19,690 nucleotides of DNA from Clostridiales bacterium (GTDB lineage: Bacteria; Bacillota; Clostridia; Christensenellales; Aristaeellaceae), in contig SFIM01000036.1 in assembly GCA_004556155.1 (NCBI GenBank), forward strand, positions 1 to 19,690, read 5' to 3'. The translations under genes and the position numbers were made by a program. Position 1 is the first letter of the stretch. Each line of letters begins with the position of its first letter. Below, in pieces: positions 6,163-14,318 of the stretch. The notes beneath the pieces were generated by a model, which did no database searches, was not told where the DNA came from, and worked only from the letters and a program-made list of their open reading frames with translations.

Positions 6163-7698
6163 CTATCGAAGACTTCTTTGAATTCCCATGCTGGAGAGTG
6201 TTTTTGGCACTGTGGATAAACGCTGTATCGCGCGATGGTGGTATTGCACAAACTGTGGGTAATCTTGCTGAAGCAGTGCAGAATCGAAATTCCCTGCTTT
6301 GGGGTCGTAATGCTGCAATAAGAACGCAGAATATAAGTCTCGCTGTATTCTTTCACCATCCGGCATATTGTTCCACCGCTGCGACAGCGGCTTTGATGTA
6401 TATTCGCCCGATTGGTGATTGTATTGACTGGCTCTAAGTGAGGTTGGCACCTTCACCACGCCAGGCAATCCAAGTGAATTGCATTTCTGTTCCAAAATAC
6501 CAATCAAAGTTGCCGGCGCCTTATTGGCGACTGACTTGCCAAATCTTTTCTTTCTTTTCATCCTTCCTGTTTTCTCGGATATCGCGGTTTCTTTTGCCCG
6601 ATGGGTAAGAGATGGCCACGCCATGTCTTCCACATAAAAGCAATCTCCCAGAGCAAGCAGATGGTTGGCCAGTTCTATATGCTGCCGCTTCCGTATTTCT
6701 GCCTGACAATGCTGCAGATACCGCAGCTCCCGCTGCGTCCTTCGATATCGGTTGGATTTGTTATGTGTCAGCTTCACCCCACGCCGAATCGTGCCGTTAT
6801 CAGCATAATTGTCCGGGTTCGTAGCGCGTCTGCTTCGATCCAGCTTTCGCTGTAGACGCCGTTTCATTTGCTCGATATTTTGTACCTGATCAGCCAATTC
6901 CACCAGGTCTGCTGCACCGCAAGCAGAATATGCAAGCGTCTGCGGTCCTATATCTAATCCAACCGCACCCCGACCGATAGAATGCCGACGTTCTCCGCTC
7001 TCCGGATCACGCTTGATTGCAGGTTTTCCCTCGAGGGAAAGTTGGACATACCAGCAATCCTTTCTTTTTCCGGGCTTCCTTAGCAAGCGAACGTATTTGA
7101 CGCGGCGGTCTAACATTTCGGTTTCGTATGCGTTGTCCGGAGAGCGTTTTAACGGCAGTTTAAGGCCTTTCCACTCGATATACGTTTTGCGGAAAATAAT
7201 TTCAACGCCGCCGCTTTTTCCGGTTACCGAATATCCGTGCAATGAATGTATGTCATCCTTTTTCTTATAATGGACTTTCTTACCTTCCTTGTGAAAGAGC
7301 ATTTTTTCAAAGGCAGCCCAAACCTGAGGAGCGATTCCGTGAACCGCAACGCTGGAGCCGATGTTGTCATTGAAATGCTTATAGTAATATTTTATATCAG
7401 CCTTAAAGCCATATTCTGAAAATCCAATTGTGTTTAAGAGCTTGTTCCGATCATTATATAAAGATTTCAACCGCGCTTTGTCGTTTTGGTTCTTCCAATT
7501 CAGTGCTTCAATCTGTTTCTGAATCTGTCTATATGGTTGAGAATTTTCTATATTTCGAAGTTTTTTCAGTTCTGCGTGAACCATGGTGTTGTAGATTTGC
7601 CGTGCGATCTCAAACCGTTTGGCAAGGCGGTCTTCCTGCCACTTTTCCAATTTGAGAGGTAAAGTGAGGCAGCAAGTATCGGTATTGCTTTTTTTCAT
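6163..7698 (-). CDS. tnpB: TnpB/Cas12-like RuvC nuclease lacking the zinc ribbon
   Basis: The protein has 511 residues from the ATG at 7698, which has a perfect AAAGGAGG 7 nt upstream; an upstream ATG at 7737 has none. The N-terminal ~240 residues are a basic, helical, RNA-binding-like part. A split RuvC fold follows: motif I VGLDIGPQTLAYS (Asp ~249), motif II FYVEDMAW (Glu ~357) and motif III IQRDLYSAFLL (Asp ~454). All three acidic residues are present, so nuclease activity is plausible. The CxxC...CxxC zinc ribbon normally found between motifs II and III in TnpB is absent; that stretch reads SLRASQYNHQSGEY...RWNN. TnpB proteins are RNA-guided DNA endonucleases of IS200/IS605 elements and the ancestors of type V Cas12. 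No tnpA or transposon ends are seen. Base composition is lower in GC than neighbours, suggesting acquisition. The gene may be an orphan TnpB or a compact type V-like effector. Confidence 0.85.
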   Translation of the reverse strand: MKKSNTDTCCLTLPLKLEKWQEDRLAKRFEIARQIYNTMVHAELKKLRNIENSQPYRQIQKQIEALNWKNQNDKARLKSLYNDRNKLLNTIGFSEYGFKADIKYYYKHFNDNIGSSVAVHGIAPQVWAAFEKMLFHKEGKKVHYKKKDDIHSLHGYSVTGKSGGVEIIFRKTYIEWKGLKLPLKRSPDNAYETEMLDRRVKYVRLLRKPGKRKDCWYVQLSLEGKPAIKRDPESGERRHSIGRGAVGLDIGPQTLAYSACGAADLVELADQVQNIEQMKRRLQRKLDRSRRATNPDNYADNGTIRRGVKLTHNKSNRYRRTQRELRYLQHCQAEIRKRQHIELANHLLALGDCFYVEDMAWPSLTHRAKETAISEKTGRMKRKKRFGKSVANKAPATLIGILEQKCNSLGLPGVVKVPTSLRASQYNHQSGEYTSKPLSQRWNNMPDGERIQRDLYSAFLLQHYDPKAGNFDSALLQQDYPQFVQYHHRAIQRLSTVPKTLSSMGIQRSLR

Positions 7699-7723
7699 AG
7701 GAATCCCTCCTTTCAATATGATG

Positions 7724-7752
7724 ATTATACACCGCAAGCGCTTTCAAAGCAA
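7724..7752 (-). promoter_or_regulatory. Nuclease-gene promoter with cre-like spacer
   Basis: TTGCTT (7752-7747), 17 nt, TATAAT (7729-7724) lies just upstream of the ribosome binding site. The spacer itself reads TGAAAGCGCTTGCG (7746-7733), matching 10 of the 12 fixed positions of the catabolite-response element TGWAANCGNTNWCA as I remember it. A LacI-family protein such as CcpA bound there would block polymerase. Confidence 0.5.
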
Positions 7753-7794
7753 GAAAGAGCTGCCAATTTCGTTTTTCAGTTCGCCTGTAATCAT

Positions 7795-8055
7795 TTATTC
7801 TCTCTCCCTGTTCCAAGTGTAAGAAGTATACCGTCCGCCACTGAGCTTTGTGATCTCGCCGGATTTCAGCAGCTCTGCCAGCGCGCGCTGAACGGTGATC
7901 TGACTGATATCCGGGCATTTGGCCATGATTTCACTTTTGGTAATCTTGCCGAGGTGGTTTTTGATGATCTCGCGCACCCGGGCGGGCTTGGAAAGCCCCT
8001 TGGTGGTCAGCAGTTCGACCCAGCTCTCAAAATCCCGGTACCTTCTTTTCTGCAA
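7795..8055 (-). CDS. Small winged-helix protein, probable Fic C-terminal fragment
   Basis: This is an 86-codon frame from a TTG at 8055 with no good ribosome binding site; the frame is open back to a stop at 8077-8079. The text YRDFESWVELLTTKG resembles the linker of Fic (AMP-transferring) proteins. RVREIIKNHLGKITKSEIMAKCPDISQITVQRALAELLKSGEITKLSGGRYTSY is a good winged-helix domain of the kind found at Fic C-termini. The catalytic HPFxxGNGR part is absent. The frame overlaps the phosphodiesterase gene by 29 nt. I infer a remnant left by a deletion, though translation as a small DNA-binding protein coupled to the upstream gene is possible. Confidence 0.5.
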   Translation of the reverse strand: MQKRRYRDFESWVELLTTKGLSKPARVREIIKNHLGKITKSEIMAKCPDISQITVQRALAELLKSGEITKLSGGRYTSYTWNRERE

Positions 8056-9298
8056 ATAACCGTCGAAGGTCTTGTCTCAATTCTCTTCGCTCGGGGTTCA
8101 GGACAAGCCCGAATTTTTCCTCCGTAATGGCAGGAATGAGATCAATCACAGCCGTATTCTCCGCGTACAGCGTATTGGCGGGTATGCTGCCGTCCAGGAG
8201 CAATCCAAAAATGTGCTGAGAGGTTTCGTGGAAGGAGTCGTGGCTTGCCGCAAATGTATTTTTTTCAATGTCCCGGTGGTAAAAATGCTTTCCGTACTGC
8301 GGCGATAAAAGGAATTCCGGCCCTCTGGGGTCAAAGCCGTATTCTTCCTCCATCTCAGCCTTCCCAAAATATCGCTGGAGGTACGGTAATTCCTGGCAGA
8401 CCCTTTCGATAGTCTCTTTCTCATGTTCTGTTATGTCCGGTGCGCAGTACAGTGAGACTTCAATCGTGTAGGACAGCGCAACAACACGCGTATGCTCCGT
8501 TCGATTCTCCGGAAGGCTGGCAGAAATCCCCGCCTCGTTCAGATGCCGGACGATATCCGGCAAATCGCTTTTCCCAAAAAACGGCGTCATACCATGATCT
8601 GTTGTAATGAGGATCGTCAGATTCCGGAATTGCTCCGTTTCTCTGCTGCACTGCACAATATCCAAAAGGCACTGACCGATCTGGTTCAGCCGCTCCATGA
8701 TATCCCGCTGCCGCTGAGAAAAATCCGCTCTCTTGGGGTATATTTCATAGCTGTTGTTATGGCCCAGAGAGTCGATATCGTCGATATAGACCGCCGTAAA
8801 ATCCGGGAGCGTTTCAAAACCAAAGGTCTGATCGCCGGATGCGACAGGTTTCCCCTGAATCATATCCTTCAGGATAGCTAACCGCTGAAACGCATTGCTC
8901 TTTTCCTGCGGACACTTGATATAAGCCCGGTCTTTTACTCCCTCCATGCAAGGATTGTTTTCCAGCATAAACTGATGAATGGATGCTACCGTTTTCCCGC
9001 TTCGCAGGAAAAGCTGCGCAACATTCTCTGCGTCGCAGGTTCTACGGTGCTTTATAACGCAGGCGTTTTCCCAGTCGTAGTGCTGATAAAAATTATGAGT
9101 CCGGTTGCTCCATGCGCCGCAGAGGATCGCGCTTTGCATCGGATTCGTGATCGAGACGATCCCGCTGCGCAGTTGTGTAAACAACAGACCCTTTTGCACC
9201 AGTTTTGAGAACGGTCCGTCCGGAAAATAACGTTGGAGCTGCTCCAGATAAGAGTACGAGAATCCATCAATATTGATATATAGTAATTTATTATCCAT
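8027..9298 (-). CDS. Alkaline-phosphatase-superfamily phosphodiesterase/pyrophosphatase
   Basis: The protein has 423 residues from the ATG one base after the stop of the preceding gene (9298); an in-frame ATG at 9310 overlaps that gene and is less likely. It fits the type I phosphodiesterase/nucleotide pyrophosphatase family, which uses two metal ions and a Thr/Ser nucleophile. Visible ligands are Asp11 (LYINIDGFSY), the likely nucleophile Thr51 (SITNPMQSAILCG), Asp176 and His180 (DDIDSLGHN), Asp234-His235 (ITTDHGM) and His353 (ASHDSFHE), so it looks active. No signal peptide is seen, which points to a cytoplasmic enzyme. It is the last intact gene of the sugar operon. Substrate is unknown; nucleotide sugars or phosphodiesters are guesses. 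Confidence 0.82.
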   Translation of the reverse strand: MDNKLLYINIDGFSYSYLEQLQRYFPDGPFSKLVQKGLLFTQLRSGIVSITNPMQSAILCGAWSNRTHNFYQHYDWENACVIKHRRTCDAENVAQLFLRSGKTVASIHQFMLENNPCMEGVKDRAYIKCPQEKSNAFQRLAILKDMIQGKPVASGDQTFGFETLPDFTAVYIDDIDSLGHNNSYEIYPKRADFSQRQRDIMERLNQIGQCLLDIVQCSRETEQFRNLTILITTDHGMTPFFGKSDLPDIVRHLNEAGISASLPENRTEHTRVVALSYTIEVSLYCAPDITEHEKETIERVCQELPYLQRYFGKAEMEEEYGFDPRGPEFLLSPQYGKHFYHRDIEKNTFAASHDSFHETSQHIFGLLLDGSIPANTLYAENTAVIDLIPAITEEKFGLVLNPERRELRQDLRRLFAEKKVPGF

Positions 9299-9299
9299 G

Positions 9300-10166
9300 T
9301 CAAATACCATCCAGAAAAAACAGGCTGGTCGGCAAAATCAACTCCGGATTCTTGCCTCCGTAGCCGCAAATATCATAGGTTTTCTTTACATCTGCGTCTT
9401 TCATCCATATATTCCCGTGGTTGCGAATAAGATAGCTGTCACAGTCTTGCAGCGACTCTATATCCTGACAATTAAACTTCCCCATCATGCCGATTTTTCC
9501 ATTTCCGCACAATGGCGCAAGGGAATCCGCCACATTCTGAGGGCGCCACGACCCGCAATACTCTGTAACCAGCCGTTTTTGCGGCTTCCATGCAAGGTAC
9601 CCCCATCGGCTCCCGTCAGACAGCAAAAGCACCTCGTGCCCCGCACTCTTTAGAATATAAAAGATCCTGTCAAGCGGGCGCCGTACTCCGTTGCCGTATA
9701 CTTTCCACAAATCATGCAGGAGCGCTTTGTCCCCCTCGTTTGCCGTCTGTACGCGAAGGGGAGCGTTGCTTCTCGGGCAAAACCAGTATTCCGGATATGT
9801 CATGGCCTTGGCAAAGCCAAAATGCTCATATCTCTCGCGCTTTCCGCAAAGCGTGACGATATCATAGTTCGGAAAAACCGCCTCCTGAAGCCGGGTGAAC
9901 AAGGCCGTCATGATTCCCTGCCCCCGGTAGGCCGGTGCTGTGCAGACCGTGCCGATGCTCAGGCATTTATAATTCTGAAATATGCAGGGATAGACCGACA
10001 GCATCCCGGCAATCTCGCCGTTTTTTCGGTAGGTATAGGTTTCCCCGCCGTCGGGAAACCCGTAAATTTTCGGCTGAAACTGCCGGAAGTCCAGGCCAAA
10101 TTGGCAATTTGCAAACGCCACCGCCTCCGCCAAACCTTCGGCAGTTTCCAACATGATCCGATCCAT
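9300..10166 (-). CDS. GNAT-family N-acetyltransferase, two-domain
   Basis: The protein has 288 residues from the ATG at 10166 (GGGG 5 nt upstream); a GTG at 10172 is the alternative. The acetyl-CoA binding loop is clear in VCTAPAYRGQGIMTALF (about residues 74-90), preceded by the substrate strand GEIAGMLSVYP. The following CGKRERYEHFGFAKAMTY is typical of Eis-like acetyltransferases. The C-terminal half (residues ~150-288) is a second, more divergent domain. The gene starts 2 nt after the RDD gene and ends 1 nt before the phosphodiesterase start, so it is translated as part of the operon. The substrate is not known; an amino sugar would fit the neighbouring deacetylase, but that is inference. 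Confidence 0.85.
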   Translation of the reverse strand: MDRIMLETAEGLAEAVAFANCQFGLDFRQFQPKIYGFPDGGETYTYRKNGEIAGMLSVYPCIFQNYKCLSIGTVCTAPAYRGQGIMTALFTRLQEAVFPNYDIVTLCGKRERYEHFGFAKAMTYPEYWFCPRSNAPLRVQTANEGDKALLHDLWKVYGNGVRRPLDRIFYILKSAGHEVLLLSDGSRWGYLAWKPQKRLVTEYCGSWRPQNVADSLAPLCGNGKIGMMGKFNCQDIESLQDCDSYLIRNHGNIWMKDADVKKTYDICGYGGKNPELILPTSLFFLDGI

Positions 10167-10168
10167 AA

Positions 10169-10675
10169 TCACCCCAAATAACTGGTATCCTGCACCACAA
10201 CGGTTCCGGCCAAACGATCACGCAGGCTTTTCCCGTCTTTTGACAGCAGGAGCATGAACAAGCTAACGATTCCGGGAAGTACCAAGAGAGTCTCCAACAG
10301 CGTTCTTCCCACAAATTCCCGCAGAACCAACCTGCTCGGCGACATTTCTTCTAGGCTTATCGCATCCAGCAGGCTGAGCCGGAAAAGCAGCTTTCCCACG
10401 GTTTTCCCGTTTCCCAAAACGGCAGGAAGAATACAAAAATAGAGGCTCTGGCAAAACAGCCATTTTAGAAGAAAAGCCGTCGCCATCTTGAAGATCGATT
10501 CCGCAAGCCGATCCAGCGCGCCCTCCGTCAGGGGATCCAACGACTCCAGCAGCGTATCCACGCGCCCCAAATCCTTCATGGTCATCAGATACCACAGCAG
10601 GAAAACAAGGATGGCATCGGCGATAAACGCCGCCAGGCGCCTGTGCTTGGGGGCAATCAGTTTTTCATCTGCCAT
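10169..10675 (-). CDS. RDD-family membrane protein
   Basis: This is a 168-residue integral membrane protein. The N-terminal segment APKHRRLAAFIADAILVFLLWYL carries the R...D pattern that names the RDD family. Three hydrophobic segments lie at about residues 13-31, 62-86 and 128-147. The loop GNGKTVGKLLFRL and the late SKDGKSLRDRLAGTVVV are typical RDD landmarks. RDD proteins are poorly understood; some are linked to transport or ion exchange. The gene overlaps the oxidoreductase upstream by 11 nt and ends 2 nt before the acetyltransferase. Its place in a sugar operon is unusual. Confidence 0.85.
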   Translation of the reverse strand: MADEKLIAPKHRRLAAFIADAILVFLLWYLMTMKDLGRVDTLLESLDPLTEGALDRLAESIFKMATAFLLKWLFCQSLYFCILPAVLGNGKTVGKLLFRLSLLDAISLEEMSPSRLVLREFVGRTLLETLLVLPGIVSLFMLLLSKDGKSLRDRLAGTVVVQDTSYLG

Positions 10676-11939
10676 GGGTCACAAGCCTCTGCATCCATTG
10701 GGAAACGTCTTTCGCCGCCCCGTTTTCCCTTCGGGATCCCTCGGCCAGCAGCGCCATGGCATGGGATTCCAGCGACTGCTCCAGCGTTGAGGAAAAGGGC
10801 GCGCCGTGAAGATAGCTCTCCATAAAATCCCGGACAAACGCACTGTCGCCGCCGCCGTGCCCGCGTTCTCGGACGTCCAGCTCGATCACGTTCGTCTCGT
10901 CCGTGCGGAAATCCGTGGTTTCGATCAGATACGGCTTTTCAATCGCGCGGATCTCGCCGAACTGGCACATCACCTTCAGCGAGCGGTTGACCTTGGCGGT
11001 AAATGCCGAAAGGTTAAACGTCGCGGTCACGCCGTTGTCAAAGCGGATGGCCGTGGCCTGGTGATCCGCCACGTTGTTGTCGCAGGCATACACGCAGCGG
11101 CCATAGGGCGAGTTGCCCAGGCTTTCGCGCACCTTGTCCACGCTGGACAGGTCAAACACCACGGATCTGATCTTCCCGCTGCCGTACAGCCTGGGCGCAG
11201 AATAGGCGCAAGCATCCTTTTGCGGGCAGTCCACGCACATGGGCGCCATGGTATCGGGATCATAGTGCTCCCGCCGGAACACGGACAGGCCGCCGACTGA
11301 GGCAATGCTCTGGCACGACGCGCCGCCCAGCAGGTACAGCAGGATGTCCATATCATGGCAGCTTTTTGTCAGCGTCAGCGGGCCGCTGGTCTGCTCGTTG
11401 TTCCACGGGCCGCGCACATAGCTGTGGGCGAAATGGTAATAGCCGATGTTTTCGTTGTGCTGAATGGACACCACCGGGCCGAATTGCCCGCTGGCGATGA
11501 TCTGCCGGAGCCTTTCAAAGAAGGGCGAATGGCGAAGCACATGGCACACCGCCACCATTTGCCCGGGGAAGACCCTGGACAGGCCGGCAACCTCCCGCAG
11601 CTCGTCCAGCGTGGTGGCGACCGGCTTTTCCAGGATCAGATCATAGCCCTTTTCCAGCAGCCCCCGAATATCCCGCAGGTGCAGCTTATCCTGCGTGGCG
11701 ATAATGGCAACGTCGGAAAGCCGGGGCTGCGCCATCATGTCAAGGTCGGTATCAAAGATCTGCCCCTCTCCCAGGCCATACTCGCTTCTGGCGCGCGCCT
11801 GCTTGGCCGGGTCGGGATCCGCCACCGCAACCAGCTGATATGCGTGCGGAGCATACGCCTGTAATGCACTTAGGTAGGCGCTTGCGCGCCCACCTAAGCC
11901 CATTACAGAGAAGGTGACCTTTCCCTGTGTCATTTTCAT
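10665..11939 (-). CDS. Gfo/Idh/MocA-family oxidoreductase
   Basis: This 424-residue protein is an NAD(P)-dependent sugar or sugar-derivative dehydrogenase. The N-terminal Rossmann fold has MGLGGRASAYL (about 13-23), the acidic VAVADPD (about 37-43) and the signature ILEKPVATT (about 101-109). The C-terminal alpha/beta domain carries HNENIGYYHFAHSYVRG and LTKSCHDMDILLYLLGG, the latter with the usual catalytic Lys and His/Asp. A cysteine group, CVDCPQKDACAY, sits in the middle, as in one subgroup I have seen with a probable structural metal. The ATG follows the stop of the binding-protein gene directly (TAA-ATG) with GAGG upstream, so translation is coupled. It likely oxidises the sugar released inside the cell. 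Confidence 0.9.
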   Translation of the reverse strand: MKMTQGKVTFSVMGLGGRASAYLSALQAYAPHAYQLVAVADPDPAKQARARSEYGLGEGQIFDTDLDMMAQPRLSDVAIIATQDKLHLRDIRGLLEKGYDLILEKPVATTLDELREVAGLSRVFPGQMVAVCHVLRHSPFFERLRQIIASGQFGPVVSIQHNENIGYYHFAHSYVRGPWNNEQTSGPLTLTKSCHDMDILLYLLGGASCQSIASVGGLSVFRREHYDPDTMAPMCVDCPQKDACAYSAPRLYGSGKIRSVVFDLSSVDKVRESLGNSPYGRCVYACDNNVADHQATAIRFDNGVTATFNLSAFTAKVNRSLKVMCQFGEIRAIEKPYLIETTDFRTDETNVIELDVRERGHGGGDSAFVRDFMESYLHGAPFSSTLEQSLESHAMALLAEGSRRENGAAKDVSQWMQRLVTHGR

Positions 11940-13361
11940 TTACTGGTTCGCCTCAATTTCATACTGCGCCTTGCTGGTCACCTGCTTGACGATCCTGTCA
12001 ATGGAGGTATCCAGCTCGGACCAGATCAGCTTGCAGTAGTCGTTGATCGCCTTGTCGCAGGCGGCCTTGGCCTTGCCCTGCGGCGAGGTGATGCCAAACT
12101 GCATCAGCTCCGTTGCGGTTTTCAGCAGGGGCGTCGCGGCGTAGACCTCCTTGAGGGCCTCCTCGTCCATCGCGGCGGTCACCACAGGCATATAGCCCGA
12201 CACAGCGCACATGTACGCATCGTTCCCGGCGGTGTTCAGCCAGCGCAGGAATTCCGCAGCGGCCTCCTGCTCCTCAGCGGGCTTGTTATCCAGGATGATG
12301 ATGCCCGAGCCGCCCTGGTTGGTGAAGAACTGCGTTTCCTTGGGGAAGGGCAGCACGCCGATCTCAAAGCCGGCGTCCTTCGCCTCCTTGGTGAACTTGA
12401 CGATATTGGAGGAGGTGGTGTAGATCATGCCCACCTTCTGCTCGTAGAACTCGGACACGATGACGGTGCCGTGGTTGGAGCGGGAATTGGGGTTGAGCAT
12501 GCAGCCCTCGGTCACAAGGGAGCGCCAGAATTCAAGCCCCTTGGCAAAGCGCTCGTCGCCCACGAACTTCAGCTCGGTGACGCTGCTGTTGTACAGCGCG
12601 CCGCCCTGCTGGAGCATCATGCCCACAGGATCCAGCGAGTTGGTGGCAAAGCCGTAGATGCCGCTGGCCTCGTCGGTCACGGCCTTCGCCGCGGCCTTGA
12701 AGGCGTCCCACGTCCAGCCGGAGGCGTCGGGATCGGCCAGCAGCGCCTCTGCGTCCGGCATGCTCACGCCCTTGGCCTCCATCAGCGTCTTATTGTAGAT
12801 GATGATGTTGCTGGCGCTGGGGAAGTAGGGGTTGAGCATGTACTTGCCGTTGTAGAGGGAATACTGCATCATGCCCTGGGACTGCTGCTGCAGCTGCGCA
12901 TAGGTGAACACCTGACGCAGATCCAGCGCCCTGGCCTCGTAGAGCGGGACGGAGGACACGCCGATGGCGGAGATGACCGGGTTGTTGCCCGCCAGGATGG
13001 CAGCCTGCAGCTTTTCGTTGAGGGTGCCGGACTTGTTCTGGAATTCAACGACGACGGTGATGTTTTTGCCGGGGTATTTCTCCAGCTGCTCCGCGTTAAA
13101 GCGATCCGCCAGCGCCTGAATGGCCGTGCCCATCGTGGAGGTGGCGGAGTTGGGGATCCACATGGTAATGGTAACCTCCCTGTCATGCTTCGCATTCAGA
13201 ATGGACCATTCCCTGTCCACGTAGATATCCTTGTTGAGCCCTTCGCGCGGGGCTTGTGCCGGGGAGGGAGCGGCGGCGCCGGTGGTTTCCATGCCCTGGG
13301 CGCAGACAGCCACGGACAGCAGCAGCATGACGGACAGAGCCAACGCAAGCAGTTTCTTCAT
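11940..13361 (-). CDS. ABC transporter sugar-binding protein
   Basis: This is a family 1 extracellular solute-binding protein of 473 residues from the ATG at 13361. That start has AAGGAAG about 9 nt upstream and gives a clean signal peptide (MKKLLALALSVMLLLSVAVC). An ATG at 13382, in a TAATG overlap with the permease gene, is the alternative. There is a Cys at the end of the signal, but VAVC is a poor lipobox, so either signal peptidase I cleavage (VCA/QG) or a weak lipoprotein site is possible. Recognisable parts are TMWIPNSAT near the start, NIIIYNKTLMEAKGV, SGWTWDAFKAAAKAVTD, and the late GSGIIILDNKPAEEQEAAAEFLRWL. It captures the oligosaccharide outside the membrane for the two permeases encoded upstream. 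Confidence 0.92.
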   Translation of the reverse strand: MKKLLALALSVMLLLSVAVCAQGMETTGAAAPSPAQAPREGLNKDIYVDREWSILNAKHDREVTITMWIPNSATSTMGTAIQALADRFNAEQLEKYPGKNITVVVEFQNKSGTLNEKLQAAILAGNNPVISAIGVSSVPLYEARALDLRQVFTYAQLQQQSQGMMQYSLYNGKYMLNPYFPSASNIIIYNKTLMEAKGVSMPDAEALLADPDASGWTWDAFKAAAKAVTDEASGIYGFATNSLDPVGMMLQQGGALYNSSVTELKFVGDERFAKGLEFWRSLVTEGCMLNPNSRSNHGTVIVSEFYEQKVGMIYTTSSNIVKFTKEAKDAGFEIGVLPFPKETQFFTNQGGSGIIILDNKPAEEQEAAAEFLRWLNTAGNDAYMCAVSGYMPVVTAAMDEEALKEVYAATPLLKTATELMQFGITSPQGKAKAACDKAINDYCKLIWSELDTSIDRIVKQVTSKAQYEIEANQ

Positions 13362-13381
13362 TTCTTGTTTCTTCCTTTCCA

Positions 13382-14311
13382 TTATTGTTTTTTAACCTTT
13401 CTATTGCCAACCATCGCTGCCTTGATCTTCCCGCTTGCAAAGATGTACATCAGCAGGATGGGTGCCAACTGGATCATTGTGCCGGCCATCGCCACATTCC
13501 ATTGAGGCACGCCCTCGTCCACCTGGAGAAGGCCGCGCAGCGCCACCGGCAGGGTTCTGAGCTTTTCGCTGTTTGTCATGACCAGCACCCAGTAGTATTC
13601 ATTCCAGTTGCTGATAAAGGAGGTAATCAGGTGCGTGATGAGGACGGGGGCGATCATGGGAACCATGATCTTGAGCATGATGGTGCGGTTCTTTGCCTTG
13701 TCCATCCGCGCAGCCTCCAGCACCTCCGCTGGAATCGCCTCAAACGCATTCTTGAACATGAAGATGCCAAACATTGCCACCAGCGACGGCAGGATCAGCC
13801 CGATCCAGTTATCCACCAGCCCCAGCTTGCTGTAGAAATAGTAAACCGGGATGAAGGTCGCCTCGGCGGGCAGCATCATGCCCAGGAACTTTGCGCCCCA
13901 CAGCAGCTTTTTCCCCCTGAACTTCATGGTGGCAAAGGCAAACGCCGCGGGAATGAGGGTAAAGTATTGCAGCCCCATGACCAGGACGGAATACTTGATG
14001 GAGTTGCCCACATAGTGGAAGATGCGGGCCTGGTTCCATGCATACAGATAGTTGCTCCACTGGGGATCGGACACCCAAAGCCCGGGGGCAAAGGAAAGCG
14101 CCTCGATCAGGGGTCGAAGGGACATGGACGCCATCCACGCAAAGGGATAGACGAAGAGCAGCCCCACTGCAAGCAGCAGCAGGTAGTTTACGATCTTCAG
14201 GCAGTACAGCAGCCGCCGTTTGAGCCGCACCTGAAAGAGGAAGCGCTGGGTATCCCGGATTTCCCGGGGAGAATACGCCCTTGTCAGCCGGGGCGTCGTA
14301 TGCTTATCCAC
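13382..14311 (-). CDS. Sugar ABC permease, MalG type
   Basis: This is a 309-residue inner-membrane component of a carbohydrate uptake (CUT1) transporter with about six membrane segments, the first at residues ~38-62. The cytoplasmic EAA loop that docks on the ATPase is clear: EAARMDKAKNRTIMLKIMVP. FISNWNEYYWVLVM and the late LRTLPVALRGL are typical of MalG-type permeases. Translation starts at a GTG with AAGGAGG 12 nt upstream, 7 nt after the stop of the other permease gene. The product pairs with that permease and the MalK-type ATPase. Confidence 0.93.
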   Translation of the reverse strand: MDKHTTPRLTRAYSPREIRDTQRFLFQVRLKRRLLYCLKIVNYLLLLAVGLLFVYPFAWMASMSLRPLIEALSFAPGLWVSDPQWSNYLYAWNQARIFHYVGNSIKYSVLVMGLQYFTLIPAAFAFATMKFRGKKLLWGAKFLGMMLPAEATFIPVYYFYSKLGLVDNWIGLILPSLVAMFGIFMFKNAFEAIPAEVLEAARMDKAKNRTIMLKIMVPMIAPVLITHLITSFISNWNEYYWVLVMTNSEKLRTLPVALRGLLQVDEGVPQWNVAMAGTMIQLAPILLMYIFASGKIKAAMVGNRKVKKQ

Positions 14312-14318
14312 GCGCTGC

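Noticed and set aside
5603..6181. Plus-strand frames through the repeat array
   Set aside because: They translate the repeats, giving apparent protein repeats such as CLGAACTGCI; there is no ribosome binding site, and the regular spacing is explained by the DNA repeats.
6163..7737. Complete IS200/IS605 element
   Set aside because: No tnpA, no recognisable subterminal hairpin ends and no target-site signature could be found around the nuclease gene.
12471..13505. 344-codon plus frame opposite the binding-protein gene
   Set aside because: Antisense shadow of a clear ABC binding protein, with no ribosome binding site.
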